Position numbers and translations under genes: made by a program. Shown here one piece after another: positions 60,431 through 64,000 of a stretch of DNA of 64,000 nt (its first letter is position 1; each line of letters starts with the position of its first letter). Origin of the DNA: Aurifilum marmelostoma (Eukaryota; Ascomycota; Sordariomycetes; Diaporthales; Cryphonectriaceae); contig JAMXSV010000028.1 of the NCBI GenBank assembly GCA_027559495.1, positions 1,116,001-1,180,000 on the forward strand, written 5' to 3'. Below the pieces are notes generated by a model. It ran no database searches. It had not been told where the DNA came from and saw only the letters and a list, made by a program, of their open reading frames with translations.

Positions 60431-61111
60431 GCGGCGCGTTGTTTTGTTGGTATTGTCGTGATTATTGCCGTTGTTATTGCTGTCGTGGTAATTGATCCTG
60501 AGGTTACTGTAGCTGTTGAACTTGTTTGTTTTGTTATTGTTGATGTTGTTATCGCTGCCGTTAGCGTCGATGGTAGTGCCGTTGTTGGTGTTGTTATTAC
60601 TGTTGTTGATAATACTTGGGGTATGACGACCATCTGCTTGGGTGGTGGCAGCAGCAGCGGCGGCGGCGGCGGCGGTGGTGGTGGAAATTTTGGGGGGGCT
60701 CTGCTGCAGGACTGGAGCATCAAAATCGGGGGCGGGCACGCTGGAGGCCGTCTCGGTACCGTCATCTATCATGCACCCCAGCCACGAGAGATCTTCTTGC
60801 TGCAGCAGCAGGTCGGTGGTTCCAGTCGAAGTGGGATTTCCGTGGTTCGCGTCTCCATTGGCTGGCGGCGCATGTGCGTCTCGGCCAGTCGTCGCCCGTG
60901 GTTGGGCAGCAGCAACAGCAGTATCCGCAGCACCTGCAGCGCCCTGCGGAGCCTCTGGTGGTGATCGAGCAGGAGGAGCAGTGGCAGTGGCTGCCTGCGA
61001 TGATGGCCGTAGGATTGCTGCCGGTTGTGTCTTGTTGTGCTGGTTGTTGTTCCCGTCGTCCTCTGGTCGTGGGAGGATGCCCTCGGTTGGGCTGGCCAGA
61101 GGGCCGAACAT
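57475..61111 (-). CDS. KAR9-like spindle-positioning protein, with one frameshift
   Basis: Intronless gene of about 1211 residues after one correction. KAR9 links microtubule plus ends (via Bim1/EB1) to actin transport to orient the spindle. The N-terminal ~290 residues (MFGPLASPTEGI...) are low-complexity with Asn, Ala and a 13-residue Gln run, then ARLKALGLGASKKLSQVSH. After the break come LSEEQIRQIEASHQQHLG and FVIERRGKPWRGIVRIPSK. The alpha-helical KAR9 region spans about 490-680 (FANQLGQLTSLQLPDAESL, GLIDVYVTAIEELQTRSD, MEAIMEEWTSIRTTLRSVRG), with a second helical block at about 870-930. The final 280 residues are basic and Ser/Pro/Arg-rich, as expected for microtubule binding. The break is a C5 run (60235-60239, plus strand); one base fewer joins the two frames and makes the length divisible by three. 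It could instead be a very short unusual intron, but no GT...AG fits. Confidence 0.88.
60389..60427 (-). repeat. CTG/CAG repeat encoding poly-Gln in KAR9
   Basis: Thirteen CTG units on the plus strand read as CAG on the coding strand and give a 13-Gln run in the N-terminal low-complexity part of KAR9. Confidence 0.95.
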
Positions 61112-64000
61112 TGTGAGGTGACGGATAACCTGACACTGACAAAAAGATGTGTATGTCCCAGGCCCAAGGTTCAGGCCCGTTGTTTATGCAGCGTCAGGGG
61201 TGTATGTACGTGAGTGAGTGAGAGAGTGTGTGTGTGTGTGGGTAGGTGGGCGGGTGAGTGTGAGGCGTGAACCTTGGGCTGCAGACTCGGCCAAGGAATT
61301 CCTGATCCTCCCTACTACCGCCGATTCCTACATGCCCGCAACGGTCTCATGTAGATGAAGGATGGATGTTTTGATTTCGGAACATATCACGTGTCGACTC
61401 TCGTTTGTCTCGCTCGTCTGCTTTTCTTGTTGTGTGTATTCTTTTTGTTCTTCTTCTTCTTCTTTTTTGCGAGGTCGGGTGACGGTGTCGAGAGGAGGCA
61501 GGCGCAGGTGGACGGAGCTCTCGAGAGGCCAGTTAGCTGACTCCGCTGACGGGCTAGCAACAACAGCAGGTGCAAGTGCAGTTGACTGCTGCCGGTAGCT
61601 CCGCCAGGCTAGGGTGTCCACAGCGGTCGTCTCGTATGTGATATGACGAGCGACAGGGACGGCTATCGACTCGGATTGAGGTTGTCGTTGTCGCTGCCAG
61701 GAACCTAGGGCGGCCTGAGCTGAGCTGCTGAGGTGAGGCAGAGTCGAGTCAGACCTGAGTTCGAGGTGTTTGTTTTTGGCTGATGAGCCAAGGATGGACG
61801 GAATTGATGATGAGCCCAGAGAGACAGAGAGGACAGACGAGACAGAGCCAGGGTCCGGGTCCTCGTCCAGCAAGGGAAGAGGGGAGAGAAAGGAAAAAAG
61901 AAAGAAAAAAAAAAGAGGAACCTCGGAAGCGACCAGGACTATGGAAATGAACCTCGTGGGTTAGTTTAAATGAGCACGGTCGAGGTTGCCGTTGCTGTCG
62001 TTGCAACCAAAAATGACATACACTACTCAGAAAAGAGAATGCGATGTTGTAATATTATTATTACATGGTAGCAGAGAGACAGAGACAAGTCGCAGTAGCA
62101 GCAGCTCGCTACGTTCCATCCCGGGCACAGGGTATCCTGGGTGGGTTGGTTCATTGGGCGACGAGCCAGCCACGCCCAGAAATGAAGATCTCGGATGTGC
62201 TCAGTGCCCAGTGGCCACTTGCTCCATTCAGCAGCCAGCCACCTACCAGCTCCCAAGAAAAGAGAGGCGACAACCAGAACAAGAAGAAAAAAAAAAAAGA
62301 CAGAGGACAAAAAGATGAGAAGGACAGATAATCAATTAACCAGGTGGAACCAAAAGGGGTGGGAGATGGGCGCCTCTGGTGAAACTCGGCCTTGCCCAGG
62401 TGTCAAGTTTCGGGTTGAGTTTTATTTCGATTCCATCTTCCTGTTGTGTTGCCTCGTCGTTACCGAACTGGATGCGTAAGGGTCTCCGGGGCCACAACAG
62501 AGCAGGCACACATCAACAACAGCATTGGCTCGACCCAGTGATTCACCACCGATCCATTGCCTCGGTGATCAGCTAGCTCCAGGACCAACAACCACACACC
62601 GGACAGAGAACATCATGGACGCCATCAGATATATGTCTGTGCTCTTCATTTAGCAGTACTGTACTTTGACTGCACAGTAATAATTCCTTCGAGATGAGTG
62701 TGAATCGCACAGATTTGGGCGGGGTCCGGGCAGGGGTCCCGCGACGAACCAACCCACCCAATATGGTAATTATAGCAGCAGTTCCCGGCCTCTGATTGGC
62801 CTATGGCCCCCCCAGATGAAGGGACCCCCCCCGAACCCCATCTCCCGCCTAGCCTCGCGATCCACTAAGTACAAAGTACGCCGCTGATCCGACACAGCAG
62901 GGACGCCTTGCTGGCCTCTCACACCCCCACCCCACAGAAACGAACCCTCGTCCTCGCCGTCGTCATGAATGGCTAACCTCATACCACCACGCCTTGAGAA
63001 GGTCGCACATTCAGAACAAAAACACCAGGGCTCTCTTCTTTGTCTTCTTGATTTCCCACCCCTCTTCTCCTTTCTCCATTGTCACCCTCAGAAAGTGACC
63101 ACAGGGCTAGACTCAGAAATTGCTCTACAGAGTGAATAACAGCCCACGGCTACTCTGCCTGCAACATGCTCAAACATGACACACACACACACCCACGCCC
63201 ATCCAACCATTCAATGCCCGCCCGCCGAGCCTCATTTCCTGCAATCTCGCCACGTGAAAACAATGGCTCCGCTCTCGGTACCCAAAGCCCTTCCCGTCCA
63301 CCTTTCGTGTTCGCTCCCGGGGGGGGGGCTGGGGGGCGCGCGGAGGCGGCGACCAGAATACGTACATGCAGAGCACAAGCACAAAGCACAAGCACACGCG
63401 TTACGGAGAAACGGAGTTTCTAGCAACAGCGCGGCCTGCGGTCCCCACAGTGCACAAAAAGGCTCGAGCAAGTGATGTATGTGTGCGCCTGTACACGAAA
63501 CTGGCGTTTGGCATGATTGTGATACTTTGGAACTGCTCTTCGTGCTTCAGAGACAATTGGAAAAAAGAGAAGGGCGCTGGAGAATGTGACAGCTCACCTC
63601 CTCTTCGGGCCTTTACTAGGTCCTCCTGGCTCATAAGACTTGGACATATACGACTTGCAGGCGCAATCCCACCATGCCTGGGTGTCATCCGCCCTCCTAC
63701 CTAGCTAGATACAACATGAATGTCCACAGCCTCAGCTCAGTCTGTTGCTTGTACTGCTCTGTCTCCCCCCCCTCCCCCTCTTGAGCCATCCAAAACTTTC
63801 ATTCTCTGGGTCTAGAAGACATATTAGAGTTTCACGGAATCGAGACAAGCATCCTCAAGGTTTAGTACCGCTGGATACCATAGCAGAATATCCATTTCTC
63901 AATCTCTGTGGGCTTTCTTGTGCTGGGGTGTATATCAAGCCATTCTTTCAGATGCCATCCTGCTTCGATATGACGAGAAGGGAAAAAAAAATAAAAACAG
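61112..64000. other. Upstream region of KAR9 to window end, no gene supported
   Basis: Contains the KAR9 promoter and 5' UTR, with a short (GT)n/GTGA stretch at about 61200-61240. A minus-strand ORF of 181 codons (61328-61873) is low-complexity and has no family features. Nothing recognisable is seen to 64000. Confidence 0.5.

Noticed and set aside
59888..60964. Plus-strand ORF of 358 codons rich in Leu/Val
   Set aside because: Mirror of the Gln/Asn repeat region of KAR9.
61328..61873. Minus-strand ORF of 181 codons upstream of KAR9
   Set aside because: Ser-rich then Lys/Glu-rich from GAA repeats; more likely KAR9 leader or upstream sequence.
1..64000. tRNA, rRNA and CRISPR arrays
   Set aside because: I scanned for B-box-like GGTTCRA sequences; the few hits (for example near 20969 and 33111) lie inside introns and lack an A box or cloverleaf. 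No regularly spaced repeats were found.

Overview
The window reads as chromosomal DNA of a filamentous ascomycete (Pezizomycotina, most likely a Sordariomycete). Genes carry short introns of mostly 50-190 nt with GTAAGT/GTGAGT-like donors, CTAAC/CTGAC branch points and C/TAG acceptors. Protein content is typically fungal (HET, DUF3176, GRASP with an MF- N-terminus, KAR9, Zn2Cys6, copper-only SOD) and codons favour C/G in third position. I see no bacterial operons, tRNA, rRNA, CRISPR array or intact transposon. Species cannot be fixed from the sequence alone.

Layout, left to right. A HET-domain gene is cut by the window start (1-1280, -). Then come a multi-pass DUF3176 protein (3726-6140, +), a secreted glycoprotein of unknown function (7317-9196, +), a double-hotdog thioesterase (9431-10827, -), the endosome/Golgi factor DOP1 (11597-17571, +), the snRNA cap hypermethylase TGS1 (17731-18817, -), GRASP (19405-20588, +) and the oligosaccharyltransferase subunit OST2 (20848-21529, -). 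A gene-free, partly AT-rich stretch leads to a GPI-anchored copper-only SOD (26085-27101, +). After 4 kb without genes come a molybdenum-cofactor-sulfurase-like NifS protein (31108-33377, +), a MARVEL protein (34301-35236, -), a large nucleotidyltransferase-like/ankyrin protein (36833-42417, -), V-ATPase subunit f (43747-44157, -), a DUF202 membrane protein (44730-45663, +), a Zn2Cys6 regulator (47761-49170, -), an 8.3 kb gene-free region rich in homopolymers and microsatellites, and KAR9 (57475-61111, -).

There is no obvious biosynthetic cluster. Several genes act in the secretory/endomembrane system (OST2 in the ER, GRASP and DOP1 at Golgi/endosome, V-ATPase f, MARVEL), probably by chance proximity. 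TGS1/GRASP, thioesterase/DOP1 and V-ATPase f/DUF202 are head-to-head pairs sharing 570-770 bp promoters.

The most important technical observation is that four conserved genes (DOP1, the ankyrin gene, the Zn2Cys6 gene, KAR9) each need one or two single-base corrections, six in all. Five lie in G/C runs of 5-7 and one in a run of 3. After correction every coding length is a multiple of three. Uncorrected homopolymer errors in the assembly are the simplest explanation. The biologically most interesting item is the predicted nucleotidyltransferase-like domain fused to an ankyrin array in a ~1770-residue protein.
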